From Clitoria ternatea (lineage: Eukaryota; Streptophyta; Magnoliopsida; Fabales; Fabaceae), in the NCBI GenBank assembly GCA_037962975.1, contig CM075670.1, positions 232,026,242 through 232,090,241 of the forward strand: a stretch of DNA of 64,000 nucleotides, read 5' to 3'. The notes under the pieces were generated by a model. The model did not search any database. It saw only the letters and a program-made list of their open reading frames with translations, and was not told where the DNA came from. Below, in pieces: positions 27,661-39,000 of the stretch. A program made the position numbers and the translations under genes. How positions within the stretch are numbered: the stretch's first letter is position 1; each line of letters opens with the position of its first letter.

Positions 27661-29163
27661 AATATAACATCCTTAATTTTTAAGTTAATTTTCAATAAAC
27701 CAAGTAAATTTTTCGCAAATGATTTAAATTTTCCAATAGAAATCGGGTTCAGTCATTAAAATTACCGATTCCTCATCGAACCGATTGACCCATTGGAATG
27801 CAATTTAAACATAATTAAACTTTTCATAAATTATTTCATGGTTAAAACAAAATTTATATTAATAATATTATTGTCATAGTACAAAAGCCAACCGGCCATT
27901 TCATAGTACAAAAATTTATATCACTCGGTAAACAATAAATCTCTCGGTAAACATAAGAGTCGGCCAAGGCTTCTACTCAGTTTACTATGTACATTATGTA
28001 TAATGCATACAAATACATAATGTTCCAATCGGTCGAGTGACTTCAAATGCCTTCACCGTGTCCTCTATCCACTGCAAAAATAATAAGTAGGGGGTGAGCA
28101 TAAACATATCAAATAATAGTTATTGAATTGGATTTAAGGCCCAATCCATAACTATACACTTACCACAAACCGAGTCATACAACATAAACAGTATTTTCAA
28201 TCGGTAATCAAGCATACACGCTAAAAATTGTGTATATCAATACTCAAACAAATGGATCTATAAGATTGTTAGTTTTGTGTTGCAACACTGGCTCCCAGAG
28301 CCATAATTCAGCACTCGACTGATTCGGCCGTTTTACAGGTACCAAACCGCTCTACGCCCCCAATGCAATACTGAGTACCACTCCCAGAGTGATAGCGGTC
28401 CTCTACTCGGTATTACGGGCCAAACCCCGAGCCCTGCTCAAGAGGTTGCCTTGAGTTCCACCTAAGGTCTTTTATGAACATCACAACATGTCTCATACTC
28501 ATGCATTTCAAGCATATACAATGATATTATGAAAAATTTCCATACTCGCCATCAATCTCATATCACTGTCAATATCAGCATCAGAAATATGAATAGAACA
28601 TATATATATATATATATGTAAAAACGTAACGCATTACACAAGTGGGGTATCAAACACACGACACATATATAACATAATAGTATCACCCCACATCCATTCA
28701 TAAACTATTTATTTGAAATGGAATGATCCCCCTACCTGGAATTATGAGCTCTTGCAACACTTAAAGCTTTATCCAATTCACAGCTTGCGAATTCCGACTG
28801 GAATCTTAGCTTGGTGCTAATTCAGTGTTTTCTTTATAAAAGAAGAAATGAAGACTGATTCCTTCTTCGTTAATGGCTTTTTCAGCAGTATTTAAGGGAG
28901 GACAATTACAAACGATATCTTCTCTTTCAAAGGTTTTTCTAAACTCCTTTAACAATGGAAATTGGTATTTATATCATTCATGCAAAGAGACGTGAATGGC
29001 TAAAAGATATCTGTTGTACTTTTCTTCAGATACTGAATAAGAAGTAAGCATTTAATGAAAAGGGACAGCACATTAGAGAGGGTCCCATACTTAGAAAAAT
29101 ATCAGAAAAGACTTTACTAGAAGGTAGAAGAACAGGTTGACGTGGAAAGCATCAGACCTGATT

Positions 29164-29330
29164 CTCGCTTGAGCGAACCGCTCTCGCTTGAGCGAGAACT
29201 GCCCAGTAACCACTTTCCATGCTTTCGCTCGAGCGAGACTCCCTCCTAAAACCACTCGCTCGGGCGAGAAATATCCAGTAACGAATTTCATACTTAGTCG
29301 CTTGAGCGAGGTATCCTCTTGCTTAAGCGA
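29164..29330. repeat. Six TCGCTYGAGCGA-like dyads in the relic A LTR
   Basis: Near-palindromic 12-mers start at 29164, 29183, 29225, 29255, 29298 and 29319 (intervals 19, 42, 30, 43, 21). One is the perfect palindrome TCGCTCGAGCGA; the others differ at one or two bases. The intervening sequence is unrelated. Confidence 0.75.
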
Positions 29331-29784
29331 AACTTGACCCAACACTCGGTTTTGCACTTGGGAAAGTTATTCCAGAATCGATTCCTCTTATTCGGTCCTT
29401 CACTCAGCAACTTACATTAAAGTCGACTTATCGCTTGGTCGGTTATTCACTCGGTAATTCACCCTCACACCGACTCAGCATCTGATCGATCTTCACTCGG
29501 TGAATTATTTCAAAACCGACTCTTCTCTCGCGTTGGTCTTTCATTCGGTAATTAATTCCAAGACTGATCATCATTACTCGGGTTTCCACTCGGCAAAATA
29601 ATCCAGACTGAGTCTTTTCTCACTTGGTATCATTCCACTCAGAAATGTCACACTTGGAAACATTTTACTTAAAAAGTTTCACTTCAGAGATACTCCATCC
29701 AGAACTGTTTCACTCGGTTTTCCTTATTCGAAAGTGTCTCATTCGGTCACTATTTTCTTAACTTAGAAATAATTTGTTTAATGA

Positions 29785-30180
29785 TGTTTCACTCGGAAAC
29801 ATCTTAATTCCATTCGGAGATAAGTTCCTCGGTCTTACCTCACTCGGTATCATACTATATTCACTCGGAATATCACGTTTCAAACAACATTCACTCGGAA
29901 TTTCATTCAGAATTTCTTTATTAATCCTTCATAAATGAATTTGCTAAATATTACAAAACTTGGGATGTTACATGTTTCACTCGGAAACATCTTAACTTCA
30001 CTTGGAATTAGTCTTCTATCTTATTTTACTTGGAGTCATATTCATTTCACTCAGAATCAGATTCATTTCACTCGGAAAATTCTTGTCTTTGACATTTTTC
30101 ACTCGGAATTTCATTCAGAAATTCTTCTTTAATCCTTTTTAAATTATTTTTCTAAAAATCATAAAAATTGGGATGTTACA
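29785..30180 (-). repeat. Tandem duplication of the LTR end of relic A
   Basis: Two adjacent copies (29785-29972 and 29973-30180) each run from TGTTTCACTCGGAAACATCT to GGGATGTTACA. Either copy end could be the LTR boundary, so the LTR start is ambiguous by about 208 bp. Confidence 0.7.
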
Positions 30181-30768
30181 TAAAGCAACAATCTCCAAAA
30201 AGACTCCAGCAGATTGGTGGGAGGCTTATGGATATGAACATCCAGAGCTAAAAAATGGGCCATTCGTGTTTTAAGTTTGACATGTAGTTTCTCTGGTTGT
30301 GAGCGTAACTAGAGTGCATTTGAGATGGTAATCTTAATCTACTTATTTTAACTATTTAAGGAATACTATCCTATATTAACTTTATCTACCTGTGTAAATG
30401 TTTAGGTCCACACCAAAAGAAGAAACCGTTTGAAGCAAAAAACAATGAATGATGTTGTCTTTGTGATGGCTAATTCAAAATTGGCCAAAAGGAAGAATGC
30501 AAGGAAAGGTTTTGAATTGAATATTCAAGATATTCCATCTGATGGTGAGTGGATCATGGGCAATATTGGTGAAGGGGAAGGAGGTGAAGACATAGAGTTG
30601 GATTTGGAATAATCAAATGAAGAAATGATTCAAGACCAAGTGGGGGAGAATGTGGTTGTTGAGCATACTTATGTAGAGAATATGGAGGAAGTTGGAGAAG
30701 ATGATATTCAAGAGCAAATGATGGATCCTTTTCTTCATGATTATAATGTGTTTAAGTTGTTAAATTAG
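30181..30768 (+). pseudogene. hAT-family transposase, C-terminal dimerisation region, broken
   Basis: The fragment reads TPADWWEAYGYEHPEL, then WAIRVLSLTCSFSGCERN, a stop (TAG at about 30310), and SAFEM. After a likely 76-bp GT-AG intron (about 30329-30404) it resumes VHTKRRNRLKQKTMNDVVFV. This is the conserved C-terminal hAT dimerisation block, in which the residue after CERN is normally tryptophan; here it is a stop. A second stop lies at 30610, before an acidic tail ending near 30768. The 5' part is missing because relic A's LTR abuts at 30180. It cannot encode active transposase. Confidence 0.85.
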
Positions 30769-31000
30769 ACTAGATTAAATTTATAAATGCTTGGATTATG
30801 GATGTTATGAATTGAGTTATGGATGTTATACAAGTTTATGATTTTTTTCAATAGATTTATGGCTTGAATTATGCTTTTATATGCATATATATGAATATAT
30901 ATGCATATAAACATGTATATACTTAGTAAGTAAAATCTTACAATTCGATATACGATTTTATGATTTACGATTTTTCCACCCCTTTACGATTTCATGTGAA

Positions 31001-31021
31001 ATCCCGATTTTGTCAACCTTG
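31001..31021 (+). other. Right terminal inverted repeat of the hAT element
   Basis: The sequence ends CCGATTTTGTCAACCTTG; its reverse complement starts CAAGGTTGACAAAATCGG, a hAT-type end. It lies about 250 bp downstream of the transposase relic in the right orientation. The left end is not present in the window. Confidence 0.6.
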
Positions 31022-31361
31022 TGTGTGAGCCATCGGCGGTGCAAGTGTAAAGGGAGCATTGGCGGAAATGGGCTGAGCTCTAGGTGCTACCATGAAATAC
31101 TCGTTGAGGGGGAGCATTACACATATAAGAAGGAATGGACTCACACTTGTGGGGGAGATTATTGGGAATGCAAGTGTTAGTCCCACATTGAATATACATG
31201 TGCTAGTGAAGTGGTTTATAAGCATAAGGACCCATGAACCTAATACCTTAAGGTTTTGGGTTGTTGGTAGTGTCTTATGCTTATGGGTTTACTCATTTGG
31301 CCAATTTTCTCATGATGTGGTGGATCTCCCCAATGGTGTGGCTCTCTCTGGTTTATATAAT
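31022..31361 (+). repeat. LTR-like segment preceding the copia coding region
   Basis: A polypurine stretch GTGGGGGAGA (31149-31158) is followed by TTATTGGGAATGCAAGTG. The segment then runs to GTTTATATAA, directly before the primer site at 31362. This fits a short LTR of about 200 bp (31159-31360) in a PPT-LTR-PBS order. It shows no similarity to the candidate 3' LTR at 35604. The 137 bp before it would be the 3' end of another element, perhaps a TRIM; this is uncertain. Confidence 0.5.
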
Positions 31362-31373
31362 TGGTATCAGAGC
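31362..31373 (+). other. Primer binding site of the copia element
   Basis: Exact TGGTATCAGAGC, the tRNA-Met complement, 82 bp before the gag ATG at 31455. Confidence 0.8.
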
Positions 31374-31454
31374 TCCATTACTAGGGCCTGATCCTGAGTG
31401 TGTGAGTCAAGAAAGAAACTGCAGTTTTCTTTCAAGTAAAAAGAGTTGAGAAGA

Positions 31455-34400
31455 ATGGCAGAAGGTGGTAGCAGTAGTTTCATGCAACCTGCTATTCCAA
31501 GGTTTGATGGTCACTATGATCACTGGGCAATGTTGATGGAGAATTTTCTTCTATCCAAAGAATATTGGGATCTTGTTGAGAATGGAATATTGGTGGTGAC
31601 AGATGGAGTAGAGCCTACAGAGGCACAACGCAAGCTGATTAAGGAACGGAAGTTGAAGGACTTAAAGGTAAAGAATTACCTTTTTCAAGCAATAGATCGT
31701 GAAGTTCTGGAGATAATCCTTTAAAGGGACACGATAAAAAATATTTGGGATTTAATGAAGCAAAAATTTAAAGGTTCAACCAGGGTCAAAAGAGCACAGT
31801 TGCAAGCACTACGTAAAGATTTTGAGATTTTTCACATGAAGGAAAGAGAGACAGTGAATGCATATTTTTCTCGTACACTAGCCATAGCCAACAAAATGAA
31901 GGCTTATGGTGAAAGTATGAGTGAAACGGTCATTACTACAAAGATTTTGAGGTCAATGGTTTCAAAATTTGATTATGTGGTATGCTCAATTGAAGAATCT
32001 AACAACTTAGACATGATGACTATTGATGAGCTTCAAAGTAGTTTGCTTATTCATGAACAAAGAATGAGAAATCGTGGAGAAAAAGAGCAAGTTCTAAAGA
32101 TCTCTCATGAAGACAAAGCCAGTAGAGGTCGAGGTTGAGGTAGTAGCAGTGGTGTATACAGAGGAGGACGAGGCAGAGGAAAGGGAAGAAAATTCTTCAA
32201 TAAAGCTGTTATCGAGTGTTTCAAATGTCACAAGTTAGGACACTTTCAATATGAATGTCCTGATTGGGAGAAAAAGGGCAACTATACTGAATTGGCAAAG
32301 GAAGATGATGAAGAGTTGTTATTAATGTCTTACATTGAACTCAAGCAAGCCAAGATAGAAGAGGTGTGGTTCCTTGATTCAGGTTGCAGCAATCATATGA
32401 CTGGAAACAAAGAGTGGTTCTCAGAGTTTGATGAAAGCCTTAGCCAAACTGTAAAACTTGGCAATAACACTAGAATGGCTGTTGTGGGAAAAGGCAGCAT
32501 TCGTATGCAAGTGAATGGATTTACACAGGTGATTTATGGTGTTTACTATGTTCCCGAACTTAAGAACAATCTATTGAGCATAGGGCGGCTTCAAGAAAAG
32601 GGCTTGGCCATTTTGATTCAGAATGGGAAGTGTAGTGTATATCATCCTAAGAAAGGATTAATTATGCAAACTGATATGAGTGGAAATAGAATGTTTTCTC
32701 TGTTGGCTACCATGATACCAAAAGCTTATTCATGTTTTCAGACAGTATCAAAAAATGAATCTCATCTTTGGCATTGTCGATTTGGTCACTTAAGCTACAA
32801 CAGATTAAGGACATTTTTTGATAAGAAGATGGTAAATGGGTTGCTTTCACCCAAGATTCCAGAGAAGTTATGCGTAGAGTGTTTAACTGGAAAACAACAC
32901 AGAAACTCTATTTCTAGGAAGAGTTTATGGAGAGCATCAAACAAGTTATAACTTGTGCATGCAGATATATGCGGGCCTATTAAACTAGAATCAAACAACC
33001 ATAAAAGGTACATCTTAAGTTTTATTGATGATTTCATTCGTAAAACTTGGATTTACCTTTTACATGAAAAATTAGAGGCTTTTTCCATGTTTAGAAATTT
33101 TAAAGCTTGTGTTGAAAAGGAAAGTAGTGCATATATTTCTTCTTTGAGGACAGATAGAGGCGGGGAATTTACCTCAAATGAGTTTGAAATTTTTTGCAAA
33201 GATAAAGGCATTAGTAGACAAATGACTGCAGCCTATACTCCTCAACAAAACAGAGTTACGGAGAGGAAAAATAGAACGATAATGAACATGGTGCACTCTA
33301 TGTTGGCGGAGAAGCAGGTTCCTAAAATGTTTTGGCTAGAAGCTGTAAAATAGAGTGTGCATATTCTTAATAGATGTCCTACTATTGCTGTGTAGAACAA
33401 AACCCCAGAGGAGGCATAGAGTGGTGTGAGCCAATGGTTGCTTACTTTAGAGTTTTCGGATGTGTAGCTCATGTACATATTCCAGACCATAAAAGAAGCA
33501 AGTTAGATGACAAGAGCAAGAAATGTGTTTTCTTGGGAGTAAGTGATGAATCAAAGGCGTACAAATTATATGATCCACATTCTAAGAAAATTATCATTAG
33601 TAAGGATGTGATATTTCAAGAAGATGAATGCTGGAATTGGGGTAGAAGCAAAGAAGAATGCAGATTGGATGTTTTAAAGTGGAAAGATAATGATGAAAGT
33701 GACATTGAAGAGGAAGTAGAATATAATGAAGAAGGCAGTGATGTTGATACAAGAAACTCAAGTGAAAATGGTTCTCCTCCTAATGAATCAAATAAGGATG
33801 ATTCACCAAAAAATGGTTCTCGTGATGGTTCTCCTCCTAATAAATCAAATGAGGATGATTCACCAGAAAGTGGTTCTCGTGGTTCTCGTTCAAGTGAATC
33901 AAATGAGGAGGATTTACCAATACTGAATAAAAGAAGGGTAAGAAGAGCACCATCTTGGATGATAGACTTTGAAACAGGTGAAGGTTTATCAGATGAAGAT
34001 GATCTGAATGCTATGATAATGCTCACTGACGATGACCCACTTACATTTAAAGAAGCTATCAAGAGCAAGAGGTGGAGGGATGCAATGATGGTAGAGATTG
34101 AGTCCATAGAAAAGAACAAGACCTGAGAGCTAACTGTTCTACCAGAAGGAGTGAAGCCAATTGGAGTTAAGTGGGTTTTCAAGACAAAACTTCATGAGAA
34201 TGGAGAGGTAGACAAGTACAAGGCAAGACTAGTGGCGAAGGGGTACGCACAACAGTACGGAGTTGATTATACCGAAGTTTTTGCTCCAATTGCTAGGCTT
34301 GACACCATCCAATTAATTCTTGCTCTGGCAGCACAAAATAGTTGGGATGTTTTTCAACTAAATGTAAAGAGCGCATTCCTTCATGGTGAACTCAGTGAAG

Positions 34401-35575
34401 AAATCTTTGTGCAACAACCATTGCGACATGAGAAGAAAGGTGAAGAAAGCAAATTTTACAAGCTAAGAAAGGCATTGTATGGCTTGAAGCAAGCACCAAG
34501 GGCATGGTAAAGCAAGATAGAGGCTTATTTTGTCTGAAAAGGTTTTGAAAGGTGTGTATGTGAACACACACTATTCACAAAATTGAAAGAAGGAGGTAAA
34601 ATTTTAATAGTAAGCCTTTATGTTGATAATTTAATATATACTGGAAATGATAAAAGTATGTGTGATGATTTTAAGAATTCAATGATGTTGGAGTTTGACA
34701 TGTCTGATTTGGGGAGAATGAGGTACTTTCTCGAAGTTGAGGTGGTACAAAATTTAGATGGGATTTTTGTGTGTAAGAGAAAGTATGCTCGTGAAATTCT
34801 AGCAAGGTTTGGCATAGATAAAAGTAATTCAGTAAAGAATCCTATAGTCCCAGGCACGAACTTGATAAGGATGAAGTTGGAACCAAAGTTGATGAAACTT
34901 TGCTTAAACAGGTGGTTGGTAGTCTGATGTACTTGACTACAACTCGACCTGATCTGATGTATGGAGTGAGTCTTATTAGTAGATTCATGTCTTATCTAAC
35001 TGAATCTCATTGGCTTGCAGCAAAAAGACTATTAAGGTATTTGAAAGGTACAACCGAGCTTGGAATTTTCTACAAAAGGGTGGTTACACTAATTTGTTAG
35101 CTTACACTGACAGTGATTTTGCTGGTAATTTGGATGATCGGAAGAGTACTTCTGGCTTTGTTTTCTTACTTGGTTCTGGAGCTATATCGTGGTCTTCTAA
35201 GAAACAGCCTGTAGTGACATTGTCTACTACTGAGGCTGAATACATAGCAGTTGCGTTTTGTGCTTGTCAGTGTGTTTGGCTGAGAAGGGTGTTAGTGAAA
35301 CTTTGTCACAAAGAGGAAAAGAGTACCCCGATTCAGTGTGATAATAACTCTACCATAAAGTTATCTAAGAATCCATTTTTCACAGCAGAAGCAAACATAT
35401 CGATATAAGGTTCCACTTTCTTAGAGATTTAATAAGAGACAAAGTTGTGGAGTTGAGCTATTACAATTCTCAAGATCAGGTTGCAGACATAATGACAAAG
35501 CCTCTCAAGTTAGAACAGTTCTTAAAATTACGGAGTATGCTAGGAATGGTTAATGCTTCAGTAGCAAAGTAAATG
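31455..35575 (+). pseudogene. Ty1/copia gag-pol, many stops and frameshifts
   Basis: Order is protease-integrase-RT-RNase H, which defines copia. Gag begins MAEGGSSSFMQPAIPRFDG. The zinc knuckle CFKCHKLGHFQYEC is near 32218 and the protease core WFLDSGCSNHMTG near 32370. The pre-integrase HLWHCRFGHLSYN is near 32765. Integrase has HADICGP, RTDRGGEF and YTPQQNRVTERKN (32955-33280). RT has KWVFKTK to ALYGLKQAPRAW and LYVDNLIYTG at about 34618, where the usual YVDD is YVDN. RNase H has DSDFAG and STTEAEYIA. In-frame stops occur near 31722, 32136, 32949, 33351, 34124 and 34508. Frameshifts occur near 33400, 34870 and 35070. Inactive. Confidence 0.9.
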
Positions 35576-35589
35576 CTTTTAGCATATAG

Positions 35590-35823
35590 TTTAAGGGAGG
35601 GAATGTTGTAATTAGTTGCTTTTACTGTTTCTAGTTTTCTATTATTAGGGACATATAAATAGAAGTTGATTTCCTTATCAGGTAGTTACCCACGTTGTAG
35701 GCCATGTAAATCATGGGTTAGTAATTGTTTCTGTTTTTATATCAGTAAGACTACGAAGCCAAAACAAAGAGTGCAGAGGTTCAGTTTTATCAATATTACA
35801 TTCTCTCTCAAAAGTGTGTAACA
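35590..35823 (+). repeat. Copia polypurine tract and probable 3' LTR
   Basis: AAGGGAGGGAA is followed by TGTTGTAATTAG at 35604. The segment contains an ACATATAAATAG TATA-like motif and ends GTGTGTAACA at 35823, about 220 bp. The inverted ends TGTT/AACA fit an LTR. No homologous 5' LTR is found in front of gag. Confidence 0.6.
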
Positions 35824-36083
35824 ATGTTCTACTTTAACAGTAATATGTCTCCTAGTCTAGTGAGAAAATAAAAATCTTAGTGTCACTCTCCAGTTATCCC
35901 ATCAGTGCTTTACGCTAATAGGCGAAATATGGTGTCATATATAAGGACACTATGACACTCAAGTCAGTTTAGATATTTAGATATCAGAGTTTGAGTGTGA
36001 TTTATAGAATGTCACGTACCTTGGTGGGTCATAAATGAGATGTATTTGTAGATTTTGGTGGTGGTTGGGTCTTATGTGACATT
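35824..36083. other. Unassigned spacer between copia and the outer nest
   Basis: About 260 bp of moderately AT-rich sequence with no ORF or repeat that I recognise. It is the left flank of the outer element's insertion site. Confidence 0.5.
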
Positions 36084-36088
36084 GTATC

Positions 36089-39000
36089 TGAAACATCTCG
36101 ACTTAAATAAAACAAGTTCGAGACAGGGGGAAAATTTTTCACGTTCAGAATAGGAGTCGGGACAAAATAAAAGCAAACCCGAAGTCGAGGGAAACACAAA
36201 ACCGAGTCAGGGAAACCAGCAGAAGTCGCTTGAGCGGGCTCCTACTCCCTAGAGCGAGATCCTACACTCGGTATTTTCATATCGTCACACGGAATCGGGA
36301 CTTTCGTTCACTCGGGAACGGTCCCCACCAGGTCATACCTCACTTGGAATTCTTACTCAGCCAGATTCTTACTCTTCACTTAGAAGATTTCCTCATAAAC
36401 GTGGTTCGCTCGGAAGCGTTTTAATCTTCACTCGGGAAATGATTCCCTCGGTTATTTCCACTCGGGATCTATAAACCTTCCTTCACCCGGAAGTATTTTT
36501 CCCCAGTCATACATCACTCGGAGGCACTTCAACCTCAATTCACTCGGAAGTGTTTTACCCATTCTTCACTCAGGAATATTTTAATCTTCCTTCACTCAGA
36601 AAACACCTTAACCTTTCTTCCCTCGGAAGTGATCTCCTTAATCAAGTTTCACTCGAAAATACTCTAACCTCTCTTCACTCGGAAGAATTCACTAGGTTAA
36701 GACCTGCTCGGAAATATTTGAATCTTATCCACTCGGAACAGGTTTACTAAGATGGGTTTCACTCGGAAAAGTTTTGACTGTTCTTCCCTCGGAAGAAATT
36801 CTCTCGGTCAATTCTCACTCGGGAGTATTAAACCCTTCTTCCCTCGGAAGAGGTTCTCCCAGCTATGTTTCACTTGGAGATATATTGACTATTCTTTCCT
36901 CGAAAGTAGTCCCACCGAACATATCTCTCTCGGAATTATTCTAAGCTTCATTCACTCAGAAAAGGCTCTCCCAACTGTATCTCACACGGAACCATTTGGT
37001 CCTTGACATTTTTCCTATAACAATACTTCTTAGATAATTCAATAACTTCATAACATCGTATATAAACATATACTCAGAATACTGGGTAGGTCGAATTTAT
37101 ATATATAAATATGTGTTCAACAAGACAGAGTTCATAAGAGCCGGCCAAGGCTATATCATATCTATAAACATTATGTACACTACACATATACAATACTCTT
37201 CACACAGCTGACGTTCACTCGTCATTCTCCATTCCGACTGATACCCACTAAAAATATAGCCACAGTAGGGGTAAGCATTTTACATATTAAATGACAGTTA
37301 TTGACTCGGATTAATCCTCAGATTCTCAATTATGCAATTACACATCTCAATCAACAATAACATACACTGCCATTCAATATGAATATTCACTCAACATCAT
37401 CCAATCGGGATTATTTAATTCATTCAGTCGGAATTCACTCAAATCATTCAGGGCTATATTAATCATGTTATTCTCAATAACATATACACATAAACATGCA
37501 AGACACATTGCACTCGGCAACAGTTTCAGTGTGCACACATTTATTCAGTCGGATCCGATTGTTCATTATTAATTTTTATGATGCAACATAGGCTCCAAGC
37601 CTTTTTCTCAGCTCCAAGCTGATCCAGCCGTTTTACTGGTACCAAACCGTTTGCCCTCTTATGTAACACAGTCACACTAAGCGATAACGGAAGTGTTATG
37701 GGCAGCCCCGAGTCCAACTCGGTAGGCTTGCCTTGAGTCCAACCCAAGGTCTTTCTTTGTATCTCATACATATTCATTTGATTACCATTTCTATATTAAG
37801 CGTCCCACGCTATATGCACTCGGCATTTCAATGGTGAATCACATGCATATGATTATAATCATCAAGCGTCCAACGCTGTATGCACTCGACATTCTCATCT
37901 TCATATCTCATACATATTCATTTGATTCCATTTCTATATTAAGCGTCCCACGCTGTATGCACTCGGCATTTCAATGGTGAATCACATGCATATGATTATA
38001 CTCATCAAGCGTCCAACGTTGTATGCACTCGGCATTCTCATCTTCATATCTCATACATATTCATTTGATTACCATTTCTATATTAAGCGTCCCACGCTGT
38101 ATGCACTCGGCATTTCAATGGTGAATCACATGCATATGATTATAATCATCAAGTGTCCAACGTTGTATGCACTCGACATTCTCATCTTTATATCTCATAC
38201 ATATTTATTTGATTACCATTTCTATATTAAGCGTCCCACGCTGTATGCACTCGGTATTTCAATGGTGAATCACATGCATATGATTATAATCATCAAGCGT
38301 CCAACGCTGTATGCACTCGGCATTCTCATCTTTATATCTCATACATATTCATTTGATTACCATTTCTATATCAAGCGTCCCACGCTGTATGCACTCGGCA
38401 TTTTAATGGTAAATCAAATGCATATGGTTATAATCATCAAGCGTCCAACGCTGTATGCACTTGGCATTCTCATCTTTATATCTCATACATATTCATTTGA
38501 TTACCATTTCTATATTAAGCGTCCAACGCTGTATGCACTCGGCATTTCAATGGTGAATCAAATGCATATGATTTTAATCATCAAGCGTCCAACGCTGTAT
38601 GCACTTGGCATTCTCATCTTTATATCTCATGCATATTCATTTGATTACCATTTCTATGTTAAGCGTCCCACGCTGTATGCACTCGGCATTTCAATGGTGA
38701 ATCAAATGCATATGATTTTAATCATCAAGCGTCCCACGCTGTATGCACTCGGCATTCTCATTTCAATCAACATACTTCACATGCAATTCCATATACAATC
38801 ATATAGTGAGCGTTTGACGCTATAAACACTCGGCATACACAATTTCAGCAACATGCATTTTAGTATAAAACAGACCCAACTATTTCACAGCACATGCAAC
38901 TGGTATTCACACAGCATTCTCATGATTATCAACATGCATCTCATGGACGGAAATCAACATACACTACACAACTCATAGTTATCACAAATCCGGGCACTTC

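Larger units (their letters stand above)
25601..30180 (-). mobile_element. Truncated Ty3/gypsy retrotransposon (relic A)
   Basis: On the - strand, in element order: LTR (30180-27663), primer site (27660-27649), gag, protease and the beginning of reverse transcriptase. The coding sequence breaks off at 25601, inside RT just after the block LPRIDDLIDQLRGAS, and unrelated AT-rich DNA follows. The rest of pol and the other LTR are therefore missing. The right end abuts the hAT fragment at 30181, so this element probably inserted into that transposon. Confidence 0.85.
27663..30180 (-). repeat. LTR of relic A (about 2.5 kb)
   Basis: On the - strand it opens TGTAACATCCCAATTTTT at 30180 and closes near GGATGTTATA at 27663; the terminal CA is mutated. 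Recognisable contents: many CACTCGGAA-type motifs, six TCGCTYGAGCGA-like dyads (29164-29330), and a module with GCCGTTTTACAGGTACC (28320-28474) that recurs in the outer LTR further right. No ORF is credible. A duplicated terminal segment lies at 29785-30180. Confidence 0.75.

Noticed and set aside
33616..34182. 188-codon ORF on the - strand inside copia pol
   Set aside because: Ser-rich shadow of the acidic linker and RT coding on the + strand.
37974..38825. 283-codon open frame with a 48-residue repeat (KRPTLYALGI)
   Set aside because: It arises because the 144-bp DNA repeat is a multiple of three. The partner LTR copy is frame-broken by a 4-bp deletion, and the frame is antisense to the element. 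I do not call it a gene.
37795..38830. CRISPR-like regular repeat array
   Set aside because: Plant nuclear DNA, repeats of 144 bp without unique spacers, and located inside an LTR.
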